From NCBI RefSeq assembly GCF_000737595.1, contig NZ_CP006271.1:1612001-1676000 (forward strand): DNA of 64,000 bases, in the 5' to 3' direction. The first letter of the stretch is position 1. The number at the start of each line of letters is the position of its first letter. The translations under genes and the position numbers were made by a program. The stretch is from Synechococcus sp. KORDI-52 (lineage in GTDB: Bacteria > Cyanobacteriota > Cyanobacteriia > PCC-6307 > Cyanobiaceae). The notes under the pieces are model-generated. The model saw nothing but the letters and a program-made list of their open reading frames with translations. It did no database searches and was not told the DNA's origin. Shown piece by piece: positions 25,704 through 32,138 of the stretch.

Positions 25704-25923
25704 TGTGGGAGAGGTAAATCAGACTTCGAGGCTGTTATTCAGAAAAGCAACAAGAGGCAGATGGCAAGACCGCCCCCTAGCGATAGAAGCATTGAAGGCA
25801 CCACTCCACAAGCCCGGAGTTGAAAGGTAATTGCAGGTTCGTTCGAACGGCCTACCTAACGCTTGCCGAGAGAGATACGACATGCCTCAATTCAATTCAC
25901 CAGAGCCAAGTTTCGCGAACGAA

Positions 25924-26769
25924 CTACTTCAGGATCACGGGGACGGCCGTAGGGGCAAATAAGATATCTTCAGCATCGGTTATATGTGGCCTAACATAGC
26001 CAAGATCTGCATCATAATTAACAGAACTTCCGATGAAAGGACTCGTGTCTCCGGAAGATTCGTGAGTGCCATAAAGAGATTTTTTGAGCTTATCAACGAG
26101 TTCAGGATCTAAATTTAAAGCATAGCTCCGACTTACAGTCATCTTAACCAACTCCTGCTCTTTGCTAGAAAGATGATCGTAAAGCTCTTCATTTCCATCG
26201 TAGGGAATATATACAGTTTTCCAGTCCCACGTGTCGCTACCAGTCAATATTTTCAATGACATATGGCTTCGCTGCCTATCCTCGAAGTCGTAATTATAGT
26301 AGTCATCAAGCTCTACTTTTGCCCATATAGTAATCTTTTCCGAGGGGTATCTGACAAGCCTTGTCGCCTTAGCAGAGAATCTTCCTCCATTTGACCATGA
26401 GACACAAGGTCCGCCTTCCTTTCTGTTTACAACTAAATACGTGGATGTAAAGCTCTTGCCTTCATGAGTGTGATCTGCTTCAAAATAAATACTATTACCA
26501 ACACGATCTACTTCGCGAATTTCACTTGTCTTCCAGTTTTTATGCTCTCTTCGCAGTGGAGATAAGTAATAGCTTTGAAGGTCGCCAAGTGACACATAAT
26601 CTTTTTCGCAGATCGTCTCATACCTATCTTTAGAATAAGGGTCAAATTTCAAATAAACTTCTAAAATTTTCTTTGGCGACGGAGAGCATCCGGCAAGCAA
26701 TGCAGTAATAGATCCAGCAAGTAGGATGATCTTGCTGATGTTGCTTTTGAAATCATTGTTGACTTTCAT
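25924..26769 (-). CDS. lipoprotein of unknown function
   Basis: A 281-residue protein with a lipoprotein signal ending LLAGC at about residue 28. The mature part is Lys/Tyr/Asp-rich, with three further cysteines, a beta-rich middle (TWDWKTVYIPYDGN) and no recognised domain. Base composition is distinctly AT-rich compared with the core genes, as is that of the next gene upstream, suggesting transfer. Its start overlaps the stop of that gene by ATGA, so the two are coupled. Confidence 0.7.
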   Translation of the reverse strand: MKVNNDFKSNISKIILLAGSITALLAGCSPSPKKILEVYLKFDPYSKDRYETICEKDYVSLGDLQSYYLSPLRREHKNWKTSEIREVDRVGNSIYFEADHTHEGKSFTSTYLVVNRKEGGPCVSWSNGGRFSAKATRLVRYPSEKITIWAKVELDDYYNYDFEDRQRSHMSLKILTGSDTWDWKTVYIPYDGNEELYDHLSSKEQELVKMTVSRSYALNLDPELVDKLKKSLYGTHESSGDTSPFIGSSVNYDADLGYVRPHITDAEDILFAPTAVPVILK

Positions 26770-27008
26770 TTGCTTGACTCCTTTATTGCAAATCCCATGA
26801 GTACAAGTTGTGCACTAAAGCCATTATTCAGTGTTGTATAGATCTGATGAATTGCACTTTTCTCATTCGCCATACTTGAGAGACCATTGAAAATCATAAT
26901 TCCGCCAACAACCCAGCCAATTGCATGAATAGGTGGACTTGGCGAAGGACTTTGAGCCGGAGGCTTAGCCCGAGGCGGGTAAGAAGGTGGGGCATGAATA
27001 GAAGACAT
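26766..27008 (-). CDS. small Pro-rich membrane protein
   Basis: An 80-residue protein with a Pro/Ser-rich N-terminus (PPRAKPPAQSPSPSPPI) and two hydrophobic stretches (AIGWVVGGIMIFNGLS and FSAQLVLMGFAI). It is coupled to the lipoprotein gene by ATGA. The pair may form an envelope complex, which is inference from the coupling alone. Confidence 0.55.
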   Translation of the reverse strand: MSSIHAPPSYPPRAKPPAQSPSPSPPIHAIGWVVGGIMIFNGLSSMANEKSAIHQIYTTLNNGFSAQLVLMGFAIKESSK

Positions 27009-27083
27009 GGTGCTGCTAGATTGAAGAATTTTCTGTGTTGGCTTGAAAGCCAGAAGCTCTATGGATTGATTTAAAGAAAATCG

Positions 27084-27176
27084 TGTCGGGAGATGGATAG
27101 CGACACAAAGCGCCCCCTGCTTTCCCCTTGCGGGTCTTGTATAGCTTTCAGCTCAAATGCATCAGGCTTCCCGACA
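27084..27176. repeat. 93-bp element with inverted ends, copy A
   Basis: It begins TGTCGGGAG and ends CTTCCCGACA, an eight-base perfect terminal inverted repeat, with a smaller hairpin (CCCTTGCGGG) inside. It starts ten bases after the stop of the gene at 27186-27563. A second copy lies at 27593-27684 in the same orientation. Confidence 0.75.
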
Positions 27177-27185
27177 AGATATTGG

Positions 27186-27563
27186 TCAGCAGTACTGAAG
27201 TTTGCCGTTGATGGTTCCGCAGATGCGTGGCTTCCTGTTTGTCACTGGAGTGGGCATCGGGGTAGCCAGCGAAAAGTTTTTGTTAGCGGGTACTTTGCAG
27301 GTCAGGCCTTCGCAAACAAACCCTGCACCATCCAACGACACCGCCCCGTCTTTCAGTCGAGATTCCATTCGCGTTTTTGCACTGCGACCACGCCTAGTTT
27401 CAGCTTGCTCCATCATTTCTTCGATTTGCTCCATCGGAACCCCCTTATTGAGTAAGTCTTGAATAACCTCTTCAGGTGTTGGTGTGAGCTGCTGCGCTGC
27501 AACGGGCAGGGTTGCTGCTGCAACTACGAGTGCAGCTAGCGGGATGGTATTGATCGTGTTCAT
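27186..27563 (-). CDS. exported hypothetical protein
   Basis: A 125-residue protein from ATG 27563 with a Sec signal peptide (LAALVVAAATLPVAAQQ). The mature part has an acidic helix (PEEVIQDLLNKGVPMEQIEE), a basic linker and a C-terminal part with four cysteines ending in NGKLQYC. The gene is flanked on both sides by the 92-93-bp inverted-end elements, giving a cassette-like arrangement. Confidence 0.6.
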   Translation of the reverse strand: MNTINTIPLAALVVAAATLPVAAQQLTPTPEEVIQDLLNKGVPMEQIEEMMEQAETRRGRSAKTRMESRLKDGAVSLDGAGFVCEGLTCKVPANKNFSLATPMPTPVTNRKPRICGTINGKLQYC

Positions 27564-27592
27564 AGCTGGTTGGTTGTAGAAGAAGAATGTTT

Positions 27593-27684
27593 TGTCGGGA
27601 GCTGGATAGCGACACACACGTCCCCTGCTTTTCCCTTGAGGGTCTTGCATAGCTTTCAGCCCAAGGGCATCAGGCTTCCTGACG
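27593..27684. repeat. 92-bp element with inverted ends, copy B
   Basis: The second copy of the element at 27084-27176, about 80 percent identical by eye. Its left end is TGTCGGGAG; the right end CTTCCTGACG has two mismatches in the terminal repeat. The inner hairpin CCCTTGAGGG is kept. It lies 18 bases after the stop of the gene at 27703-28077 and 29 bases before the start codon of the gene at 27186-27563. Confidence 0.75.
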
Positions 27685-27702
27685 GGATGATTGGCAGGAT
27701 TT

Positions 27703-28077
27703 TCAATCAACTCTTCTTGTCATTACGTACTGGAAAGATGTATCCCCTTTCTGCGACATAAGAGCTGTTTCTACTCGCCAGCCGTCTCTTGCAAAATAAT
27801 TCAAGACCTGATCGATAGATGCTTCTTGATTGGCAGGACCAGGACTTTTTCCGCTCACAATATCAGTATTTTCAACACCATCAACAATTACTTTGAAGAC
27901 TCCATGACTAATCCATCCGCCTATCGTTTGCTGAATGGTTACAACCTTGTGCTGCCATCGAGCTTTTTGCTTAGCCCTCTGTTCAAAGATTGGAGGAGAG
28001 CTTGAGTTTGGTGATGAATTATTTGCAACTGCAGGGGGATAGCTTTCGTGCTCCCAACCCTTCCTGTGTTCAGTCAT
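27703..28077 (-). CDS. DUF4177-like hypothetical protein
   Basis: A 124-residue protein. The N-terminus is Ser/Asn/Pro-rich and probably disordered; the C-terminal part (WQHKVVTIQQ, then NYFARDGWRVETALMS and FQYVMTRR) has the strand-helix pattern of DUF4177 domains. Function unknown. Element B follows its stop. Confidence 0.55.
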   Translation of the reverse strand: MTEHRKGWEHESYPPAVANNSSPNSSSPPIFEQRAKQKARWQHKVVTIQQTIGGWISHGVFKVIVDGVENTDIVSGKSPGPANQEASIDQVLNYFARDGWRVETALMSQKGDTSFQYVMTRRVD

Positions 28078-28205
28078 TGATCTGAGGTGAAGTGCAAGGC
28101 TCTCGCCCCTTCAACACACAATCAACGATTCGACGAAAAACTTCCTCCCCTATTTGGGGGGAATTCAGTGAGGACTTGATGAATACGCTCCCCTAGGTGA
28201 GGGAG

Positions 28206-28571
28206 TCAGACCTCAACCGCTGCACCCCAGGCAGGAGTCTGCAACCGTTTCCAGCCTTGGCTTTGGAGTGATTGCCACAGCTGGTCGGCAGCGCGTCCTT
28301 GCGCAGGTAACGGCGTTCTTTGAGCAGTGGCGGGTCATCGGGCATGCTCCGGCCCCGATCAACGAAGACCTTGGGATCCTGGATCCATGCCTTCTCGTCC
28401 CGATGAAACCGCCAGATCCAGAATTCGTCGCGGTCGATCAGCCAGCAGGAGCTGGATGCGTTGCCAGTCCACCTGCGCTCGATGTTGATCGATGAACTCC
28501 AGCGTCTGACGCGGGTTGAGCAGCTGCCCGATGAAACCCTTCACCGCCTGTTTTGAAGCTCGACATCTCAT
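28206..28571 (-). pseudogene. DUF1651 pseudogene with two frameshifts
   Basis: Three overlapping frames together give a continuous DUF1651-like protein: LNPRQTLEFIDQHRAQVDWQ in one frame, then DEFWIWRFHRDEKAWIQDPK and LLKERRYLRKDAL in the second, then ADQLWQSLQSQGWKRLQTPA in the third, ending at TGA 28206-28208. The shifts fall near 28440 and near 28290. DUF1651 is a marine picocyanobacterial family of unknown role. Two GC-rich hairpins at 28143-28164 and 28187-28205 follow its end and may terminate it. Confidence 0.6.
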
Positions 28572-28650
28572 CTGAACTCCAGGCCTACCGGAAGGAACGA
28601 GCCCGGTTGAGGCAGGGCCAACGCAGCTCCCGGATCGTGGGCAGCACGGA

Positions 28651-29000
28651 GCCTGAACGCATTTGTTGGTTGGTCGGACTCCATCAGATCGTTGCCAGCC
28701 GACAACAAACGACTGCGCTTAATCACCCGACCTGCAGCCTCTTCATTTGACTAGAGGCTCACCCCCAGGAGCCAGGCCAGGAGCCTGTCTTGTTCTGCTT
28801 CGTAGAGGAAGGGAGCCAGTCAGTCCAGGAGAAGTTCAGTTACCGCTTGTTCTCCAAGGTCTTGGACACCCCCAAGCAGCCAACGCTAGAAGGTGTCAGG
28901 GTCATTGGCTCGTAGTGCTGTAACCAATTCCCCCATCAGGAACAGGGCAATGCGGGTATCGGTGGTCATGGCTCATGCGTGACTGCCATGAGTGTTCCCC
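28651..29000. repeat. 350-bp direct repeat, copy 2
   Basis: The decayed counterpart of 25355-25703, in the same orientation about 3.3 kb away. It carries the pseudogene at 28751-28969. Confidence 0.85.
28751..28969 (-). pseudogene. decayed paralogue of the 25455-25679 gene
   Basis: From ATG 28969 the frame gives MTTDTRIALFLMGELVTALR and continues parallel to the intact copy, but TAG at 28886-28888 (codon 28) and TGA at 28820-28822 (codon 50) interrupt it before the final TAG 28751-28753. Both stops replace residues present in the intact copy (Lys and Cys). Confidence 0.75.
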
Positions 29001-29020
29001 GCTCTTCTGAAACAAAAAGA

Positions 29021-29042
29021 AGCCCCCGCAAAGGCAGGGGCT
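29021..29042 (-). terminator. Rho-independent terminator
   Basis: Stem AGCCCC/GGGGCT with a small loop; on the minus strand it is followed by TCTTTTTG. It lies 31 bases beyond the DUF3303 gene and probably ends the leftward small-gene chain that begins at 31248. It is nearly identical to the hairpin at 2498-2521. Confidence 0.8.
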
Positions 29043-29073
29043 CCAAAAACATTTGTCAGAGCGTGAGCCTCAA

Positions 29074-29388
29074 TCAGGCACTCATCATTTCGAACAAGTC
29101 CTTGTGGCATGCACAGACCTCCTCATCGGTGAAAGCGGGCTGCATATCGAATTCCACTCCGAACATCGCGCGCCAGGGGGCGAAATGCTTGAACAGAACC
29201 ATGCTGCTTTCTGCTTTGCAGATCACTACGCCACTGCCAGTTTGAGGGCAGTGAGTGCGGCTGATCAATTCGAAGCCGTCAATGTGATCGCCTTCGGCTC
29301 CGCTAGCCATGTACTCAATCAACTTGGCGTAAGCAGCCTTTTGCCCTTCGATCTCGGGGAATTGCCAAGTGACGTTGTAAAGCTGCAT
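29074..29388 (-). CDS. DUF3303 family protein
   Basis: A 104-residue protein from ATG 29388, beginning MQLYNVTWQFPEIEGQKAAY. DUF3303 proteins are small ferredoxin-like-fold proteins found in marine cyanobacteria; no function is established. FKHFAPWRAMFGVEFDMQPA is the most conserved-looking segment. It is the last gene before the terminator of the chain and lies 31 bases from the RHH gene. Confidence 0.75.
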   Translation of the reverse strand: MQLYNVTWQFPEIEGQKAAYAKLIEYMASGAEGDHIDGFELISRTHCPQTGSGVVICKAESSMVLFKHFAPWRAMFGVEFDMQPAFTDEEVCACHKDLFEMMSA

Positions 29389-29419
29389 CTGTTCTGAAAA
29401 GTTAAGCCTCCTTCTAGCA

Positions 29420-29623
29420 CTAGAACCGTGGATTTCGTGCAGCGCAGGCGACATCAGCCTGCTCCTCAATCGCCTTAGCCACTGCATCACGGATGAACTG
29501 GCTTTGATCGTCCAAGCCCCGCAGGTAGGTGTCAACGGACTGAGGGAAGCGAACACATATCGGCTTTTCTGTCACTGGTTCGTCATGTTGCTGCTTGTAC
29601 TGGGTGTCTTCTCTTGGAGTCAT
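29420..29623 (-). CDS. ribbon-helix-helix protein
   Basis: A 67-residue protein: ICVRFPQSVDTYLRGLDDQS has the RHH pattern of a basic beta strand followed by a helix, then FIRDAVAKAIEEQ forms the second helix. Such small proteins bind DNA as dimers and often serve as antitoxins or autoregulators. ATG 29623 overlaps the stop of the GIY-YIG-like gene by four bases (ATGA), so the two are translated together. The dyad at 30735-30774 in the same chain is a candidate operator. Confidence 0.65.
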   Translation of the reverse strand: MTPREDTQYKQQHDEPVTEKPICVRFPQSVDTYLRGLDDQSQFIRDAVAKAIEEQADVACAARNPRF

Positions 29624-30318
29624 TTGCCTTGCTCGTACAGCTTTGCCGCCGTATCAGGAGTGGTGGATTGAGGCAGCTCCCAACCCACGGGTTTGACGCC
29701 TTCCAGGGTGGAGATTCGCTCGTCCCACAGACCCATCATTTGGTATTCACTCTTAAGGATGTAGTTGAGCGGTTTGCCATCAAGGGTGTAACTGGACGAC
29801 TGCTCTTCTTGCTTCTTGGCTCCCATACCAACTGCTGCGCCGAAGCCAGTCCAGATCGCCACGGTGGCATAACCATTTTCGGTCATAGCCCTGGCCACAC
29901 CAGGGACAAGGCCGATGGAGATAAACATGGCGAAAGCACCGCGTGCAAAGCGATCACGCATAAGTTGATCGGGGTTCTTAGTAACAGAAGCCTTTACGCT
30001 CAAAACCTTAATGGCTCGTTTGCTGGTGGATGCTTCCATCCACTCAACAAAGTCCTTGCTCTGCTGATCTGTGAGGTCGACCCATTCACGCCCACCTTGC
30101 TCTGGTGACGTGTAGATGGCGTAGCGCTTGTGAATGTTTGACTCCCAGCTGCGTGCGGCATCGCGGGTGGTGAACGAAGTGGTCTGGATGATGCTGGCCC
30201 TGCCGACGTCGTAATGAGCGGAGATCTGTTTTAGCCGTGTCTGAGGATGCTTGCTGATGTCGATTTTGAAGGCACCGCTGTAGTGATCAAGGACGAGATA
30301 TAGATCGCATTTATCCAT
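29620..30318 (-). CDS. GIY-YIG-like (T5orf172/Mug113) protein with membrane hairpin
   Basis: A 232-residue protein from ATG 30318, preceded by GGAG at good spacing; a longer frame to 30378 is less likely. Residues 1-85 match the T5orf172/Mug113 branch of GIY-YIG domains: YLVLDHYSGAFKIDISKHPQ with Tyr7 and Lys18, Arg28 in TRLKQI, and Glu59 in SWESNIHKRY, the positions that form the nuclease active site. Residues 127-144 and 150-166 are hydrophobic and may form a membrane hairpin. The C-terminal 65 residues are unrecognised. It is coupled on both sides: TGATG with the upstream gene, ATGA with the RHH gene. Confidence 0.65.
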   Translation of the reverse strand: MDKCDLYLVLDHYSGAFKIDISKHPQTRLKQISAHYDVGRASIIQTTSFTTRDAARSWESNIHKRYAIYTSPEQGGREWVDLTDQQSKDFVEWMEASTSKRAIKVLSVKASVTKNPDQLMRDRFARGAFAMFISIGLVPGVARAMTENGYATVAIWTGFGAAVGMGAKKQEEQSSSYTLDGKPLNYILKSEYQMMGLWDERISTLEGVKPVGWELPQSTTPDTAAKLYEQGK

Positions 30319-30700
30319 CAACCTTTCTCCATGAACTTGGTTGCAGCGCCCAAGTAGGCTCGGTGGATTAGTTCCCAATCGATGGCATTTTCGACAGCAT
30401 TGCTATCGCCATTGAGTGCATCGCGGATCTCAGCGAGATAAGGGAAATTTTGACCATTTGGTCCTCATTCCACCAAGTGGTCACCAGTTCAGTGATGGCC
30501 ATGCCAAACAGTTCGGCGACGTTGCTTAGCTGATCAGAGGTGCGGTTCAAAGCATTGAGACCTTCGTCGTTAAGGCCAAGCAGGACTGCCAGAGCGGTCA
30601 GGCGAAGGCCCCAAGCTTCTTTGTCATCAAAACCGCCTTTGACTTGGAGGGTCATGAGCACATCAGCTGCGGCGTACCTGGATTCTCCGGTGAATTGCAT
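30318..30700 (-). pseudogene. hypothetical gene with a -1 frameshift
   Basis: From ATG 30700 a protein-like frame runs 81 codons to WWNEDQ and then shifts: the following protein-like sequence (QNFPYLAEIRDALNGDSNAV, then AIDWELIHRAYLGAATKF and MEKG) is in the -1 frame and ends at TGA 30318-30320, overlapping the next start as TGATG. The unshifted frame continues to 30368 with unconvincing sequence. The shift falls at about 30450-30458, in CAAATGGTCAAAA. It may be a mutation, a sequencing error or, less likely, programmed frameshifting. Family unknown. Confidence 0.6.
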
Positions 30701-30734
30701 GGTGGCCTCGTCTCCGATGTCCACAGCACATCCA

Positions 30735-30774
30735 CGTATACATGGACTTGTCGAGCAATTAGTCCAGGTATACG
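30735..30774. promoter_or_regulatory. dyad with two GTATAC palindromes, candidate operator
   Basis: CGTATACatGGACT and AGTCCagGTATACG form an interrupted inverted repeat around a 12-base centre, and each arm also holds the self-complementary hexamer GTATAC. It lies 35 bases upstream of the start codon at 30700 on the minus strand, where a repressor site would be expected, and 38 bases beyond the end of the pseudogene at 30813. Confidence 0.5.
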
Positions 30775-30812
30775 CGGTTAAGTCCGAAGATCGCCAACCG
30801 GCGCTGCAGATC

Positions 30813-31129
30813 CTATGGATCGCTCTGATGGATGCGATTAGCAACACCTTTGGCCTGCCGGCAGAGGCTCCTGAAGGTCTGCTGGAGATCGCCAATCAGG
30901 TTTGGGTCTAACCCCTGGTTTACATACGCCAGCACGCTTTGCAGGTCTCCAAAGAACATTCTTTCGGCGTCCTCAAACGTCTCAAACGGATAAGCCCTGC
31001 GGATCTATTGCTTGTACCAGGGAACGCGGTTTGCCACTTTGATTCCGCCCATGCTATTGGGGCGCCGCCCACGGGCTTCTGGTCGATATAAAGAGCCTTG
31101 GCTTCTGCCAGCGCCTGTTCAGCGGTCAT
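30813..31129 (-). pseudogene. hypothetical gene with a frameshift and a stop
   Basis: From ATG 31129 (MTAEQALAEAKALYIDQKPV, then SKWQTAFPG) the frame must shift by one missing base near 31020 to reach YKQ, then TAG at 31005-31007, then IRRAYPFETFEDAERMFFGD and QSVLAYVNQGLDPNLIGDLQ to the stop at 30813. All three parts look like one 100-residue protein. Its start overlaps the 40-residue gene upstream by ATGA. Family unknown. Confidence 0.55.
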
Positions 31130-31248
31130 GGCATCCGTGGTGGTGCACCACATTCACTGATGGCTTTGCACCATTGCTGCAGCCAACCCCATTGTTCAGC
31201 CTCAGACAGGTGGCTCAGACGTCTTAATAGTTCAAGGGTCGGAGTCAT
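31126..31248 (-). CDS. 40-residue peptide gene
   Basis: ATG 31248 opens MTPTLELLRRLSHLSEAEQW followed by GWLQQWCKAISECGAPPRMP, a short amphipathic helical protein. Its TGA overlaps the next start by ATGA. It heads the leftward chain of coupled genes ending at the terminator 29021-29042. Confidence 0.5.
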   Translation of the reverse strand: MTPTLELLRRLSHLSEAEQWGWLQQWCKAISECGAPPRMP

Positions 31249-31330
31249 GCTTCGTCCTCGGTAGTAGCCGAGCACTGATGATGCTGGTTGAACGTCTTGT
31301 TAACCCACGTAGTCGATTGAACGTATTGCC

Positions 31331-31978
31331 ATGGATCTAAACGATTACAGATCTCCCGATCATGCGTTGGCGTATCTCGCCAAAGCTGACAGAATCCTGC
31401 ACCGAAGGGAGGGCGAGGTAGTGTTGTTGTCCTTTATCCCTCCGTCTTCGAAGCGCATCCTTGATCTCGGTACCGGCGACGGTCGTCTCATAGCAATGTT
31501 ATTACTTCATTGCAAGGACGCACATTTCGTCGGCATCGATAATTCCACCCCCATGATCGATGCGGCTAATCAACGTTTTGTGAATGAGTCGCGCGTTAAA
31601 ATTATTTCTCATGACTTTGCACAGACACTTCCCGACTTAGGCACTTTTGATGCCATTGTTTCTAGCTTTGCGATTCACCACTGCACGAATAGTCGCAAGC
31701 GATCTCTCTATGCCGAGGTCCTTGATCGCCTGAGCCCCCAGGGCGTCTTCTGCAACCTTGACCACGTCGCGTCACCCACAATGTCGCTCCATAAGAGATT
31801 TCTGGATGCCATGGCGATAAATCCAGAGGATGAGGATAAAGGCAATATCCTCCTGGATGTCGAAACTCAACTTAATTGGCTCCGTGAAATTGGTTTTCGC
31901 GACGTTGATAGCTACTGGAAATGGCTGGAGCTTTGCCTCTTTGGAGGGTTCGTCAGCCAGCATGTCTCAGATAAGTAA
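31331..31978 (+). CDS. class I SAM-dependent methyltransferase
   Basis: A 215-residue protein with motif I ILDLGTGDGR at residues 43-52, the acidic VGIDNS strand and FDAIVSSFAIHHC as motif post-II. It is a stand-alone small-molecule type methyltransferase with unknown substrate. It diverges from the small-gene chain with 82 bases between starts and sits at the right edge of the accessory region; its base composition is lower in GC than the ligase genes that follow. Confidence 0.8.
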   Translation: MDLNDYRSPDHALAYLAKADRILHRREGEVVLLSFIPPSSKRILDLGTGDGRLIAMLLLHCKDAHFVGIDNSTPMIDAANQRFVNESRVKIISHDFAQTLPDLGTFDAIVSSFAIHHCTNSRKRSLYAEVLDRLSPQGVFCNLDHVASPTMSLHKRFLDAMAINPEDEDKGNILLDVETQLNWLREIGFRDVDSYWKWLELCLFGGFVSQHVSDK

Positions 31979-32138
31979 TGCGGAGCTGTGATGCTAATTC
32001 TTCTTTAATTAGCATTCTATGTGAGAAGAGCTTCAAGACTGCTGCCGAAATCTCTCAGGTAGTTCCATGTCAACGCTCTGAAAGTTGGTGGCTGTCATGG
32101 GGTAACGGGTTGGTCACCGGGAGGATCCGGTTTGTCCG

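Noticed and set aside
27084-27684. Integron gene cassette with attC sites
   Set aside because: The elements follow gene stops and have inverted ends, but no GTTRRRY/RYYYAAC core sites and no integrase gene are present.
29074-29556. Long N-terminal extension of the DUF3303 protein
   Set aside because: The family starts at MQLYNVTW (29388); the extension overlaps the RHH gene on the same strand.
30450-30458. Programmed -1 frameshifting
   Set aside because: The frame needed for a canonical A AAA TTT slippery heptamer is not the zero frame here, so mutation or sequence error is more likely.
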